The notes: a model not told the origin generated them from the letters alone. DNA of 64,000 nt from Fistularia commersonii (GCA_037954325.1 JBBMNZ010000009.1:15348286-15412285), one strand, 5' to 3'; shown: positions 25,324 through 36,691, numbered from the stretch's first letter. Translations and numbers: made by a program.

Positions 25324-25325
<2 letters not shown>
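24938..25325 (-). mobile_element. LINE reverse transcriptase C-terminal fragment
   Basis: In minus-strand frames it reads RRFTFLGSTPSADCSLDSEI, then KVSVYSAVRVSTLVYGAETR and YRRHINNLEMFHTRRLQNI. The FTYLGS, TLLYGAE and HxxRLRxI order is the thumb region of a fish LINE reverse transcriptase. It abuts an (AC)35 microsatellite. Confidence 0.75.

Positions 25326-25326
<1 letters not shown>

Positions 25327-25397
<71 letters not shown>
25327..25397. repeat. (AC)35 microsatellite
   Basis: A perfect AC run at the upstream end of the minus-strand LINE fragment. Confidence 0.97.
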
Positions 25398-25399
<2 letters not shown>

Positions 25400-25477
25400 A
25401 GGACCCAAAGGAATAAATGGGTATGGCATTTGTAACGATGCGGTGCACAGCATGGTGGGGCAGTGGTATGACTCGAT

Positions 25478-26460
25478 TACATGACGTTACATTCCAGTCA
25501 TTTAGCAGACGCTTTTATCCAAAGCCACTTGCAAAAATTGCAATTCAGTAACCGAAGATCCAAAGTACCAGTAGTCGTTATGCAGAAGTCACCACTCTGC
25601 CAGATAACCATCTCAAAGCCACATACATACATACATTCATTTCTTGTTTGTTTTTTTTGGGGGGGGGGGTCTAAGTGTGATTAGCAGGGTGGTGTTTGGT
25701 GAAGAGGTACGTTTTCAGCAAAGATGGGCAGCGACTCCGCTGCTCTGACTTTTTCCGGGAGTTGGTTCCACCACTGAGGAGCCGAGACCGAGAAGATCCG
25801 AGACCGGTTGGATCTGCAGCCGGGGCTCGGAGCGATGGGGTGGACGGTTGCAGAGAGGTGGCAGATCAGAGAGGACGGATAGGGACGAGTGGCTGGACCA
25901 TATCCTGGAGATAAGACGGGGCGTCCCGTTCACCGCCGGTAGACGAGCACCAGGGTCTTGGACTTGATGCTGGCGGGAGCCGGTGAAGGGACAGAAGAAG
26001 GGGAGTGTGTGGGAGAATCTGGGACGGTTGAACACCAGGAGGGCTGATGGTTTCTGAAGAAGCTCCAGAGGCCTGATGGTCACCGCTGGGGCACCGGCAA
26101 GGAGGGAGATGCAGTGGTCCAGACCAGAGATGACTAGAGCCTGGATGAGTATCTGCACCGTATCCTCCGTGAGGAATCTGCAAACCTTCCTGATGTTGTG
26201 AAGGAGGAACCTGCAGGAAGGTGCAACTGCTGCGACGTTCGCTGGGAACGACAGTTGGTTGTCTTGGACCGCACACAGGTTTCTCGCAGTTGTGGTCGGC
26301 CTTACCACGGTGTTGTCGATGGTGACGGCCGGGTCTCTATGTGGACAACCTTTCCCCGGGAGAAAGAGCAGCTCAGTCTAGACGAGGTTCTCTCCATGAG
26401 GGTTCTCCATGTTCTCCATCTTCATCCAGCAGTCCAGAAGGTTCACTGAAGACCCCAAAT
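25478..26460 (-). mobile_element. L2-type LINE, 5'-truncated fragment
   Basis: On the minus strand it reads ATARNLCAVQDNQLSF, SCRFLLHNIRKVCRFL and QILIQALVISGLDHC, then LLAGAPAV and, frameshifted, the rest of the thumb region. It ends at the L2 3' motif TGGCTTTGGATAAAAGCGTC near 25500-25525. Wording and tail both match teleost L2. It is inactive. Confidence 0.85.
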
Positions 26461-26667
26461 TGACTGTTGGTGTGAATGAGAAGGAGATGGTCGGATGTAT
26501 GCGGGTCCGTGATTTGACAGGTGGCTCCTCCAGGTAGGACCTCCTAAGACATACGTGTCTGTGAGCGGCTGACGATCGGACGTCGCCGCTCCATCCAGGG
26601 TTCCCGGTGCTTTCTGTTGGTTTGTTTCCAGCATCCGTTCTTCATCCAGCCCTCTCTTCCTCCTCAG

Positions 26668-26940
26668 ACTCCCTCGAGCCGACGTACCAGCAGCTGCAGA
26701 AGATGAAGCTGGACAAGAGCCCCTTCGTGGTGGTGTCCGTCATCGGCCAGGAGCTGCTGACGCACAACTTCCACGGCGCCTCCGCCGTGGTGCTGGAGGC
26801 GGCGCTGAAGATCGGCACCTGCTCCCTGAAGCTGCGGGGCTCCGTCTTCTCGGCGCTGAGCTCGGCGTACTGGTCGCTCGGCAACGCAGAGAAGAGCATG
26901 GGCTACATGCAGCAGGACCTGGAAGTCACCAAGACGCTAG
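26668..26940 (+). CDS. ttc28: TTC28 exon e2 (linker and TPR)
   Basis: Window residues 50-140, phase 1 to phase 1, 273 nt. The acceptor is ttcctcctcag and the donor CTA G|gtaccg. It encodes the conserved LEPTYQQLQKMKLDKSPF stretch and then the TPR with SALSSAYWSLGNAEKS. It is a clean exon surrounded by retrotransposon debris: an L2 fragment ends about 200 bp upstream. A short 84-bp intron separates it from e3. Confidence 0.96.
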
Positions 26941-27024
26941 GTACCGTCGGGGGAAGGGTCGGAGCTTGGAAGAGGCCTCGTCGGCCGCCGCCGCCGCCAC
27001 TAACCTGTTTCACCTCGTCCACAG

Positions 27025-27155
27025 GCGACCAATCGGGAGAGTGCCGAGCTCACGGGAACCTTGGCTCCGCCCTCTTTTCTAAAGGCAGCTACAGAGAAGC
27101 TTTGGCCAATCACAGGAACCAGCTGGTGCTAGCCATGAAGCTCAAGGACAGGGAG
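27025..27155 (+). CDS. ttc28: TTC28 exon e3 (TPR)
   Basis: Window residues 141-184, phase 1 to phase 0. The acceptor cgtccacag joins to GDQSGECRAHGNLGSALF, a canonical 40-residue TPR beginning, and the exon ends KLKDRE at GAG|gtatgc. The GEC-RAHGNLGSA wording is characteristic of TTC28. Confidence 0.96.
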
Positions 27156-27864
27156 GTATGCCATTTAAAGAATCCTGACTCGGTGGTTTCTAGAGACTCT
27201 CCAAATGGTTTACAAACAAATCAGGACTTCCAAACAGACGGGCTCTCCGTTAACTTCTCCTAATTTCTAATTCTTGGGGGAAATGTGAGGACATACCGGC
27301 TGAGAGGCTTTGAGTGCTAGATATTAGCTGTCAGAAAAGTTGGGTCGTCAGACCAGAACCCGAATCCATCGCCCCTTTTATCGGTGTAAAAGTGTTTAAA
27401 GGATTCGTCAAATAATGGAAGCCAATTTGTGCAAACCGGACACACTAGATGCGGTGGCCCGTCGTGAAGGAACGTCCCGGGTCTGGTCTCCGCTCCTTGT
27501 TTGTATTCTCACACTCGTCCGAAACGCCCGAAAGTCCCCAGACGCTTCTAAAGTTCCGAAGAACAAACTTGACGTCGGCTCGTATTTCTTTGCTTGTTTG
27601 GAAGTCTGCCTTTCTTTTTTTTCTTCCACCCTTCCTTCCCTGCGCCCGGCTCTCCGGCCACCTCGGGATGCAGCTTTCCTTGGCCTCGCGCCGCCAATAA
27701 GCTCATCCCGTTTCCACGGAAACACTCCGGACAGTCGTGAAATCTGCACTTTATTAGATCCCTGTTCCAGATTGGGCTTCGGAGCATTTCAGGTCTCAGA
27801 GCGCAAAGTGAAGCTGTCGGGTTGTTTGTGTATGGTTTTTCATTACTTTCCTGTGCGCGCGCAC

Positions 27865-27928
<64 letters not shown>

Positions 27929-28195
27929 CTCGACTTCACAGTTACGTGATGTCGTGTGAAGACCTGCTTTTCTCTCTTTGCCTTGGATTCTTAGTGACGT
28001 GACTTCAAGTCCGCTTTAACTTCCTGTTTTCTGACGTAACGTTTCCTGTTTCTCTGCGTTTTCTTTTCCGTTTAATCATCAAAACGATGCCAGCGTGGAT
28101 TTATCAGCGGGTCCAGTATTACATTTAGACCAATTTAAACATAAGACTTTAAATTCAGACATTTAATCTGTAAATACTTGAGCTGGGATGCATTT
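27156..28195. other. Start of intron 3, no gene
   Basis: The overlapping open frames at 27408-28002 on both strands have no domain. A GT run of about 30 units lies at 27867-27927. Confidence 0.5.
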
Positions 28196-28317
28196 ATTCT
28201 TTTATTCATTCATTCATTCATTCATTCATTATCTATACCACTTATCCTTCACTCAGGGGGGTGGCAATAATAATAATAATAATTATTATTATTATTATTA
28301 TTACCATTATTATTATT

Positions 28318-28349
<32 letters not shown>

Positions 28350-28352
28350 CAT
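28196..28352. repeat. Compound TTCA / AAT / TTA / TTG microsatellite
   Basis: (ATTC)n at 28200-28230, then from 28266 AAT and TTA runs and from 28319 about ten TTG units. Confidence 0.95.
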
Positions 28353-28560
28353 TATGTCAAAGGGCCAGCAACCAGGCTGCCTGATGCCTGAATGACTTTT
28401 TTAAAATATAAAAATAGCTTTCTCTTTCACATTATCATTCATGGTTTTATTTTATTAGATATTATATGTATTTTATAGCTGACAGAGTGACAGCTCTGAA
28501 TGAGGCGGGCAGATTAATGAATGATGAATAACTGCTTTTTATAATGAAATTATAGGTTTA

Positions 28561-29172
28561 CAGTAAACCCTTGTTTTTCACGGGGGTTACGTTCCAAAAA
28601 GAACCCGTGATCGGCAAAATCCGTGATGTAGAAACCTTTATTTTTTTTACAACATTAATCAACAGAGCTAATGCAGACTCCATCCTTACCAGGGTCTTGT
28701 TGCGGACACTTGCAACCCTTTTTGCATCCTTATTAACACTTATCTCTGCTGTCGTCCTTATGTTTTTTTCTTCCTTCTTTACGGAACGAACGGAAGATTC
28801 ATTCATTCCGTAATGCCGACCTACAGCCGCATAGCTTTTAGCTTCCCTTAGCATGTCCAGAAGTTTAACTTTATCTGCCATAGATAGCATCTTCCGCTGC
28901 CTTTTGGGCCCTTTTGTCCCTCCAGAGCGTTTGTCAACATTATGGGTTTTAGAGAAACTCGAAATTGCGAGAGAATTTGCACGTACGTCATGTAAATTTG
29001 TCAAGCTGTTTTACGTACGTGTACATATTAAACTGCAACGTTATTGACGCACAGGTAGAGAAGAAGCGGAGTGACTTTTTAGCCAATCAGAATGCAGAAC
29101 ACAATGCACCATGCAAATCCGTGAAGTAGCGAAACCGTGAAAAGTAAACCGGGTTATAGCGAGGGATCAGTG
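28561..29172 (-). mobile_element. Tigger-type DNA transposon, internally deleted (family 2, copy 1)
   Basis: The ends are CAGTAAACCCTTGTTTTTCA and, on the other strand, CACTGATCCCTCGCTATAAC, flanked by TA on both sides. On the minus strand it encodes a CENP-B/pogo N-terminal helix-turn-helix: KMLSMADKVKLLDMLREAKS then YAAVGRHYGMNESSVRSVKK. It continues RNKTLVRMESALALLI, after which the transposase is lost. Copy 2 lies at 56000-56427. Confidence 0.85.
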
Positions 29173-30194
29173 TATTTAAAAAACATTCCCTTTTTCTTTG
29201 TGTACAGGCAATTTTACATCAATATTTTTTAAATTTAATACTGATACTAATTACTGTTACGTGTGTTCTGCTTCTGTTTACCTTATTTTTTCATTGATGG
29301 TCACAGACGATCATCAGGTCTGCCCTCGACCTTCATCCCCTTTTTATTTCCCTAAAAATGTCTCTTTTTTTCGTGTTTTTCCTTTTTCTAATCTCCCCCG
29401 CTTTTGTTCTCCACACAAAACCGACCGAAGACGTCAACCAGGCTAACGCTAGCCGAGCACAGTCGATGATCCATGTGCTACTGGATAGCCATCCGCTACG
29501 TTAGCATCGCCACGTACCATCCAAACCGCCATTTTGATTTATTGTTGCCGCACGAAAAAGTTATGTTCAAGTTTGCCGTCATTTTATTTAACATCATTTT
29601 TGAGTGTTTTTATTGTAATTCTTATTACTGTGTATTCTGTTCACAAATGTTTTCTTTGTCGAACACAAACTATCGCCAGGTTTCCCACGACTTTTCTCCC
29701 GTTTTTATGACTCGTGCTAATTTTTCCCCCCCATTTTTCTTACCTTCTCCGCTTTTAGTTTCCCACGCAGTCCACACAAAACCCACCAAGGATGTCAACA
29801 AGGCTAATATTAGCGATGCATGGTTGCTGCTCCACCTGCTTGCCAGATTAGCAACAAATAGCCATCAGCTAAATCAGCATGATTCTGCACAATCCAGGCA
29901 GCTTTATCGATTGATTTTTGTTGCATAAAAAGTTCTGCCAGGTTACCATTTTAGAATCAACCCTTCAAGATGATCATATTTAACACCATTTATACATTTT
30001 ATTCTAATCTTTATTCTAATTACTGTTTCATGTATTCTGTTCCCTCTATTTCTGCAACTGTTGTTGCATTTGTTTGTTTCCAGTAAAAATGTGTTTCTTC
30101 ACAAGCGCCGGGAGAAGTTGTGTCCTTTAGGGAAATCAAAACGGCCGTCCAGCCGCTTGGCTGTGCACACAGGCGCCCATCGCCATTTATTAAA

Positions 30195-30195
<1 letters not shown>
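29173..30195. other. Intron 3 sequence without a gene
   Basis: AT-rich. Two segments at about 29200-29480 and 29580-29830 share the order TTCTAATTACTGT..TGTGTTCTG and CCACACAAAACC..CAAGGCTAA-like blocks, suggesting an old duplication. The open frame at 29473-29928 has no domain. Confidence 0.4.
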
Positions 30196-30260
<65 letters not shown>

Positions 30261-30333
30261 CCTCCTTCCCGAGATGTGTTGGCTGGATTTTATGTGTTTA
30301 CGTTCATCACTTTCCTGGGAATTGGGGGGTTCG

Positions 30334-30368
<35 letters not shown>

Positions 30369-30425
30369 TGCGCGCACATATCTTGGTGACATGCATAAAA
30401 GCATGCATGCGCACACACACACACA

Positions 30426-30470
<45 letters not shown>
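30196..30470. repeat. Three alternating CA/GT microsatellites
   Basis: (CA)31 at 30196-30258, (GT)16 at 30336-30367 and an interrupted CA tract at 30412-30470. The GT tract is complementary to both neighbours. Confidence 0.95.
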
Positions 30471-30472
<2 letters not shown>

Positions 30473-31790
30473 GTGATCTGGTGTTAATTAGCTGTGTCAA
30501 AATCCAGGAAAGGTCTGCTTTGCTGTTTTCTGTGACAGATTTTAGCGCTTATTAAGGTGCTGATTCAAAGGAATATGTGCACGTTTACCCCCAACTCACA
30601 CGCAAACACATGCACACACAGTCTCACAGTCTCACAGTCGCACACACACACACACACCGGTTTAAATCCCAGGTTCAAGATACCTGAAAAACTCATAAAG
30701 CAGTGTGTCGCCTGCATAGACACTTATTACCTCAAGAGCCCGGAAAAAAACTTGAAATCCTTATTTGAAATTTAATAAAATGTCATTTGGAATAATAACA
30801 AATAATTTTCATAAAAATATGATGATAACGATCATAATCCGAATTGTTTGTTCCCGAAATACATGGAATTTTTTTATCGGGTTGGCTTTGTACAGGGAAG
30901 GGAATGAGTTTGGTAAAAATCCAAAAAAAAATAAAGTAAAAAACAGGCAGGAAAAAGTGTACATTCAGTGTAAGTGCAAAGTAGGCAGTATTTATACAAA
31001 TATGTAGATAAATGTTCAATAGTAAGACAAAAGTGCGGGGCGGAAACGACACTGACGATCTACAGTGTTATAATGATATGATAATGTCGGGATTCTGCTT
31101 GAATATTCCGGCTGAAATCTATCAATTATCAATTTTGGAAATCAAACGACATGCTAAGATAAATAAAGCTATTTTGTGGGGGGAAAAAAAATGGGTGACG
31201 TTTTTGCTTTTATAAATTGTTGTCAAAATGGCGGGAAAATTTTTCCCTGTGAAAAAAAAGGGTCATTATTCAGATCCGCTCATTAGAAATACCAATTTGT
31301 GCTTTTTGTTGTGGTTGTTGTTGTGTTTAATAATAGCGCCCACGTCTCGACGCGCGGCGATTAAAGGGCGGCAGACATTTCCCATGACTCCTCTGTGCAG
31401 ATCAATACCGGCAACCTGAACGCTAATTAGCGAGCGAGTGGGCAGGTTTTTAAACCTCCGGGAGGAAGAGCTCAGTCATTTTTATTTTTGCTCTTCAAGT
31501 GGGAGGTTGTGAACTCTTGACGCGCACTGGCGGCGCGAAGAGTCCCGTCGGGATTATCGCGGCGTCCGTGGCTGAAGGAGGCCGGTAATTAGCGGGGAAA
31601 AAGAGGAACGAGGAGTCATTATACCAGGTTCTAAAAGCGGCGGCGGCGTCTAAAAAAGGGATGCGAACGGCTCGTTTCTTGACTCCCGCCGTGTCCAATT
31701 TGTCTTGGTTGATGCCAAACCCGTTTTATTTGCCACGCCCCGAGGACGGCTCTTAAGAAATACCCAGATTGTGATTTATTTTCAGATGTT
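30471..31790. other. Intron 3 sequence without a gene
   Basis: AT-rich to 31350, then a GC-rich patch. No domain or repeat family recognised. Confidence 0.45.
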
Positions 31791-31799
31791 CTTTCATTT

Positions 31800-32530
31800 A
31801 TTCATACATTATCTGCCTCGGTGGCCGCGAGTCAGCCTCCTTCAAGCGCGTACGCGCAAACGCGCGCCGACACGGACGATCGGTTTTACGTGCGAGACTC
31901 GACTCAACTCTGCAGGTCGGGAGTTGCTCGCGAGCGCTCTGGACGAGCGAGTGGAATGAGCGCGCCGGACGGACGAAGCGACAAGGCTCGGCTTCTTTAT
32001 CGTGCTTCAAGTAATGGCCGACTGGCGTCCCCGAGAGGACTGGCGTAGCTTGTCGGCGTGGAGTCGACCGGCATCCGTGCGCTTCTTCGGGGGTGAAAGG
32101 CTGCCGTCGGGAAACGAGGAACATTTCTTGGGTTCTTCTATCTGTGGTGTCGTCGTCGGTGATTTGTGGATTATGGTTTCCTTCTTTCACGTGATAATGT
32201 TTCCGGTGGTCTTCTATGCTGGATGTTTGCCCGTCCGGCGCCGCCATGTGACCGGAGGAGATTCTGCTGCTGCCGGGTGTGTTTGTCCCGTTTGCTGCTA
32301 TTTGTTCTCCGCTCTCTCTGCGGACTCGGCGAGTTATATTTGAGTTGTCCGGTGCCTTCACCCTCGCTGCATAGTTGGTCCCTGTTTTTAGCAAGTTTGA
32401 GCGATTTTTTAAGCAGTTTGACTTTGGTTTCCGGTAATAAAACATTTTTTTGGACTCTCCCCTCTGCCTCTGCATTTTTGGCCCGACTTCTTCACCTCGT
32501 GAGCCACTTCCAGAACGATCCACCTCCACT
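31800..32530 (+). mobile_element. Possible solo LTR or retroelement 3' region (tentative)
   Basis: A GC-rich block ends with a polyadenylation signal AATAAA at 32436-32441, followed by TTTGGACTCTCCCCTCTGCC and a CTGCATTTTTGGCCC end, a layout like the R-U5 part of fish Gypsy LTRs. No clear TG..CA borders or duplication were found. The minus strand carries a 243-codon frame with no recognised domain. Confidence 0.25.
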
Positions 32531-32539
32531 AAAATGGCG

Positions 32540-33260
32540 AACGTCGGTCGAACCTCGGTTTGCGAACCTTCCCGATTACAGACAAATGCACTTACGAGCA
32601 GATTTCGATCAAATCTGGAGCCGCGAACAAGCCTCGGTGCGCTAACACACCAACGACAAACTCATTGGCTTTCTGGATCGTAGCGTAGCGGCAGTCGTGC
32701 GTGCTATTCAACGTCGTTCTACTGTTATATCCCTTTTTTGTTTCTGTCAGTAAGCTAGCCCTCATTATGGCTCCCAAGAAGGTTGCAGGTGCTGGTGGTA
32801 GCGGTGTTAAGAAGACGTAAAGAATTACAGTCGAACTGAAGAAGGAAATAGAAGCGTATTTTTAGCGTCCGTGTCACAGATCTCGTCAGACACGACGACG
32901 CGGCGAAGTCGACCATCTGAACCGTCCTGAAGAACAAAGATGAGCTGAAGACGCCGATGTGGCTAAAGGAGGCTACGCTAACATAGCAAAGGTCTCAAGT
33001 CTTAGAAAAAGTAGAAACATTATTCTTAGTATGGATGAATGAAAATCAGCTTGCTGGAGATAGCGTTAGCCGATAGCATTAGCAGATAGCATTAGTGAGG
33101 GTCTCGCACACGAGAAGACTTGCTCGTTTTGTGAAGGAAACATAGAAATAATTAAGACTATCTTTAATTCCTTTCTGTATTTTTGCCACAAATAAACCCA
33201 TGAAAACATTTTAAAAGAGTACAGTATTTTTTCGGGGCTGAAAAACAGATCCATTGGATT
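32540..33260 (+). mobile_element. Tigger-type DNA transposon remnant (family 1, second copy)
   Basis: It begins GGTCGAACCTCGGTTTGCGA, related to the left end of the 921-1567 element. It contains ATGGCTCCCAAGAAGGTTGC (MAPKKV), then a decayed helix-turn-helix and CCTGAAGAACAAAGATGAGC, then the shared TAATTCYTTTCTRTATTTTT block. The right end is degraded and I see no terminal repeat there. Confidence 0.7.
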
Positions 33261-33683
33261 TACATTTATTTCAATTGTTTATCAACTATGCTCATTTTGT
33301 ATGGTTGCCTGTGTCTTGTTCTTAAAGTTCTTATTTTGTTTTATCTTATTTTATTTTACTTTATTTTTTATTCTTCTTTCTTTTTTTAAATGCTATTATT
33401 CTCACACATCGTATTACATCATATTTGCGTCGCCGCCACCGGCTGTCTGCGAGGACGATAGGAAACTAATTCCGTTCCAGCGTCTCTGAGTGGAATCGCA
33501 ATAAAAGCCTTTAAACCTTGAATATTTTTCAATATTGATTATTGATGGGTTGATATCCGGGTTGTATTTGAAACCAGGATCATGTTGACGGGGTCTCCTG
33601 GGGGTCCCTTGCTCCCCACGGGAAAAAGTCCGTGACCTCATTGGCAGCCATGTTTGATCCGCGTGGTTAACGTGCAAACTAAG

Positions 33684-33684
<1 letters not shown>

Positions 33685-33717
<33 letters not shown>
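33685..33717. repeat. (TG)16 next to the e4 acceptor
   Basis: A perfect TG tract ending 13 nt before e4, occupying the place of the usual polypyrimidine tract. Confidence 0.95.
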
Positions 33718-33718
<1 letters not shown>

Positions 33719-33730
33719 GTGCATCTCTAG

Positions 33731-33952
33731 GCGGCCTCCGATGCCCTGAGCAGCCTCGGCCACGTGTACACGGCTATCGGCGACTACCCCAACGCGCTGG
33801 CCAGCCACAAGCAGTGCGTCCTGCTGGCCAAGCAGAGGCAGTGCCGGCTGTCCGAGGCCCGGCAGCTGGGCAACATGGGCGCCGTGTACACCGCCCTCGG
33901 CGACTTCGCCAACGCCGTCCAGTGTCACGAGCAGCATCTGGACATCGCCAAG
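33731..33952 (+). CDS. ttc28: TTC28 exon e4 (two TPRs)
   Basis: Window residues 185-258, 222 nt, phase 0 to phase 0. It encodes SSLGHVYTAIGDYPNALA and LGNMGAVYTALGDFANAV, two consecutive TPRs. The acceptor is unusual: a (TG)16 tract ends only 13 nt before the exon and leaves gcatctctag as the only pyrimidine-rich stretch. The inter-TPR loop reads KQRQCRLSEAR, whereas I recall KQSKDELSEAR in mammals. The donor is AAG|gtaacg. Confidence 0.95.
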
Positions 33953-34114
33953 GTAACGGCGCGCGGCGTCGTTATTTGTTCATCCGTTGATGCGATTGTA
34001 AAAACGTCGGTACGCTGCACGTATCTGTATATTTTCTTCTTCATCCCCCCGGACCGTTTTTTTGTATTTTTGTCGCCCGTGATTCACGCTCGAGGCCCGT
34101 CGTTCCCCCGCTGG

Positions 34115-34128
34115 CCACTAGGGGGCGC
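34115..34128 (+). promoter_or_regulatory. CTCF-like motif in intron 4
   Basis: CCACTAGGGGGCGC fits the vertebrate CTCF core consensus CCASYAGRKGGCRS at every position. A related but shorter motif with matching flank (GCTAGYGAGCC) occurs at 63440-63452. Binding is not shown by sequence alone. Confidence 0.5.
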
Positions 34129-34210
34129 TAGCGAGCCGAACCGAATGAATTTTTCGAACCACGAAGCCCCGTGTTTCTGGTGATTGTGTATCCACCCCCG
34201 ACCCCCGCAG

Positions 34211-34399
34211 ACCCTGGAGAACCGGCGCGAGGAGGCTCGGGCGTACAGCAACCTGGGCAGCGCCTACCACTCGCAGAGGGACTTTGAGAAGGCCGTGTCC
34301 TTCCACAGCCGGGTTCTGGAGCTGGCCGGAGATCTGCCCGACCGGGCCATCCAGATGAGGGCCTACGCCGGGCTGGGCCACGCCGCACGCTGCATGCAG
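34211..34399 (+). CDS. ttc28: TTC28 exon e5 (TPRs)
   Basis: Window residues 259-321, 189 nt, phase 0 to phase 0. The acceptor is ccgacccccgcag and the donor CAG|gtccgt. It encodes REEARAYSNLGSAYHSQRDF and the start of the next unit, MRAYAGLGHAARCMQ. A CTCF-like motif lies about 80 bp upstream in intron 4. Confidence 0.96.
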
Positions 34400-34877
34400 G
34401 TCCGTTTGCTTCAAATTTTCACTTGTATATATATATATTTTTTTTTTTTTCAGATTTTCAATGAAATTTTGGGGTTATTTTTTCAGTTATTTCAATATGT
34501 TGCCCGCATTTAAGTTGTTTTTTTCCCAGGATTTTCCAGATGTTCTTCTTGTTTTTGGATCAATTTTTCCCCCAAATGTTGAAGATCATTTTGTGTTCTA
34601 CAATAATTGAACTTATTTTGAAAAGTAATCTATGAACATATTTTCAGGGAACCCTTCAGATTGTTTCTACCTGATTTTGAATTGATTTCAAGTAGAAAAT
34701 TATCCTGATTTGAATCATCATGATTGTTTTAAGCTCATATTTATAACTGCCATATTCAGGTCACTTTAAAATTAGTTTGATTTTAGGCAGGTTCAGCAGG
34801 GTGCTGGTGGGTTCTGCTGGGTTTGACTTTGGATCATCTCTATGTTGCAACGCATGTGTCGTCTTTATGACCCCCAG
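34400..34877. other. Intron 5, no gene
   Basis: AT-rich intronic sequence with T-rich runs at 34437-34452. No feature recognised. Confidence 0.6.
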
Positions 34878-34974
34878 GACCTGGAACGAGCCCGTCAGCA
34901 TCACCAGCACCAGCTGGAAATCGCTCAGGAGTTGCAGGACCGAGCTGCCCAGGGCCGAGCCTCGTCCAACCTGG
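34878..34974 (+). CDS. ttc28: TTC28 exon e6 (TPR); its 3' end seeds a minisatellite
   Basis: Window residues 322-353, 97 nt, phase 0 to phase 1. It reads DLERARQHHQHQLEIAQEL then GRASSNL, with donor CTG G|gtaggt. The last 13 exon bases and the first intron bases (TCCAACCTGG|gtaggtacc) recur many times in the following 1.3 kb. The chosen donor is fixed by phase with e7, which completes the Gly codon and continues IIHQMKGEY as in TTC28. Unspliced, the frame stays open for about 40 more codons before a stop near 35096. Confidence 0.94.
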
Positions 34975-36275
34975 GTAGGTACCAGCGTCCCGACTCTTGC
35001 GTGACTTGGGTAGGCGATCTGGTTAGACTCGGGGATCCTGGTTCTCGTCCAACCTGGGTCGATACCCATGATCCCAGGGCTTGTATACCAGGGTAGGTAC
35101 CGGGTTTCCCGGGTCTTATCCAATCTGGAGCGATACCCAGGGTCCCGGGTCTGGTATACCTGGGTATAGGTATTGGCCGGGGGTCTCAGGTCTTGTCCAA
35201 TCAGGGTAGGCACCCTGGATTCCTGCTTTTTCCAACCAGGGTAGGTACCCAGGGTTCTAGGTTAAAGGTTACATCTTGTTATAGGTCTTGTCCAAACTGG
35301 TCCCTCAGTTCCATGTACAATCCAGAGGCATCCAGAGTTCAAGGCTTCATTCAACCAGGGTAGAAGCCAGGAGCCTGGTGGCTGTCCAAACTGGTCTCTC
35401 AGGCCTTGTTCAACCTGGGTAGGTGCCCAGGGTCCTGGATCTTGTCCAAACTTGGTCTTGTCCAACCTACGTAGGTACCCAGGGCTATAGGTTACAGGCT
35501 ATAGGTTACATCTTGTTATAGGTCTTGTCCATACTGGTTTCTCAGTTCCATGTACAACCCGGGTAGGCACCCAGAGTTCAAGGCTTCATTCAACCTGGGT
35601 AGGTGCCCAGGGTTCTCGATCTTGTCCAAACTGGTCTCTCAGGCCTTGTCCAACCTGGGTAGGTACCCAGGGTCCTGGATCTTGTCCAAACTGGTCTCTC
35701 AGGCCTTTTCCAACCTGGGTAGGTACCCAGGGTCCTGGATCTTGTCCAAACTGGTCTCTCCGGCCTTGTCCAATCATGGTAGGCACCCTGGATTCCTGCT
35801 TTGTCCAACCTCGGAATCCAAGTCTCATTCGACCTGGGTAGGTACCCAGGGTCCTGGTTGCTGTCCAAACTGGTCTCTCAGGTCTCGTCCAACCCGGGTA
35901 GGTACCTGGGGTTCCAAGCCTCATTCAACCTGGGTAGGTACCCAGGGATCTGGATCTTGTCCAAACTTGGTCTTGTCCAACCTACGTAGGTACCCAGGGT
36001 CCTGGATCTTGTCCAAAGTGGTCTCCCCGGCCTTGTCCAAACTGGGTAGGCCGCCAGAGTTCAAGGCTTCATTCAACCTGGATGGGTACCCAGATCTTGT
36101 CCGGTCTGGGTAAGCACCCTGAATCCCAGGCCTTATTCAACCGAGTATGTGCACGTGGTCCCTGGTCCAGTCCAACGTGGCAGGATACCTGCTGTCCCAG
36201 ATCTCATCTAACCTGGTGAGGTACATTGGGTTCTAGGCCTTGTCCAACCGGGGTGGGCTCCTGGAATTCCAGGCT
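34962..36275 (+). repeat. Minisatellite copied from the e6 5' splice junction
   Basis: About 25 diverged units, many carrying CCAACCTGGGTAGGTACC, the sequence that spans the e6/intron 6 boundary. In the youngest part (35581-35760) the unit is 60 bp and nearly perfect: CAACCTGGGTAGGTRCCCAG, GGTCCTGGATCTTGTCC, AAACTGGTCTCTCAGGCCTT. Larger duplicated blocks (35240-35345 and 35480-35590) share TTACATCTTGTTATAGGTCT. Each 60-bp unit presents a TCTCAG acceptor-like site 16 nt before a CTGG|gtaggt donor-like site. Confidence 0.92.
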
Positions 36276-36633
36276 GTCACATCTTGAAACATGTCAAGAT
36301 TCACTGGAATGAAAGAAAAAACCAAGAAGATCCAGAAAACAGAGAAGCTTCTAATCAGGTGGATCGAAGGAAGGAGGCGGGAGGCGCCGTCTCTTCACAC
36401 ACTTCAATAAAACTCCAGAGGAGTCGGGAGTGTATGACGCCGCACCGCTCTCTAGCAATCGATAGAAGTCATAACCACACACACACACTCACACACACAC
36501 ACACACACAGACACACACACAGATGTACACGGCAACGGCTGCGCTAAACGCACGCCGTTCCCCAGTCACATACCGCTTTTTCAAAGTGTTTGTGAGCATA
36601 TTTTCCTCCTCGACTCACACACATCAGGAACAC

Positions 36634-36691
<58 letters not shown>

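Noticed and set aside
27408..28002. Overlapping open frames of 113 and 195 codons after e3
   Set aside because: They conflict on opposite strands, lack domains, and the longer one runs into a GT repeat.
29473..29928. 151-codon open frame in intron 3
   Set aside because: AT-rich, no domain, and part of a likely old duplicated non-coding block.
31798..32529. 243-codon open frame on the minus strand, the longest outside TTC28 and simple repeats
   Set aside because: No recognisable domain, a basic and low-information composition, and overlap with a candidate LTR region read on the other strand. GC- and CpG-rich DNA gives long random frames.
34975..35096. Extension of e6 into intron 6 as a coding 3' end
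   Set aside because: The frame stays open for 40 codons only by repeat composition. e7 joins e6 in phase and continues the conserved TPR.
35550..36113. 187-codon open frame with a 20-residue repeat
   Set aside because: It is the translation of the 60-bp minisatellite; periodicity follows from 60 being a multiple of three. No start context or splice support.
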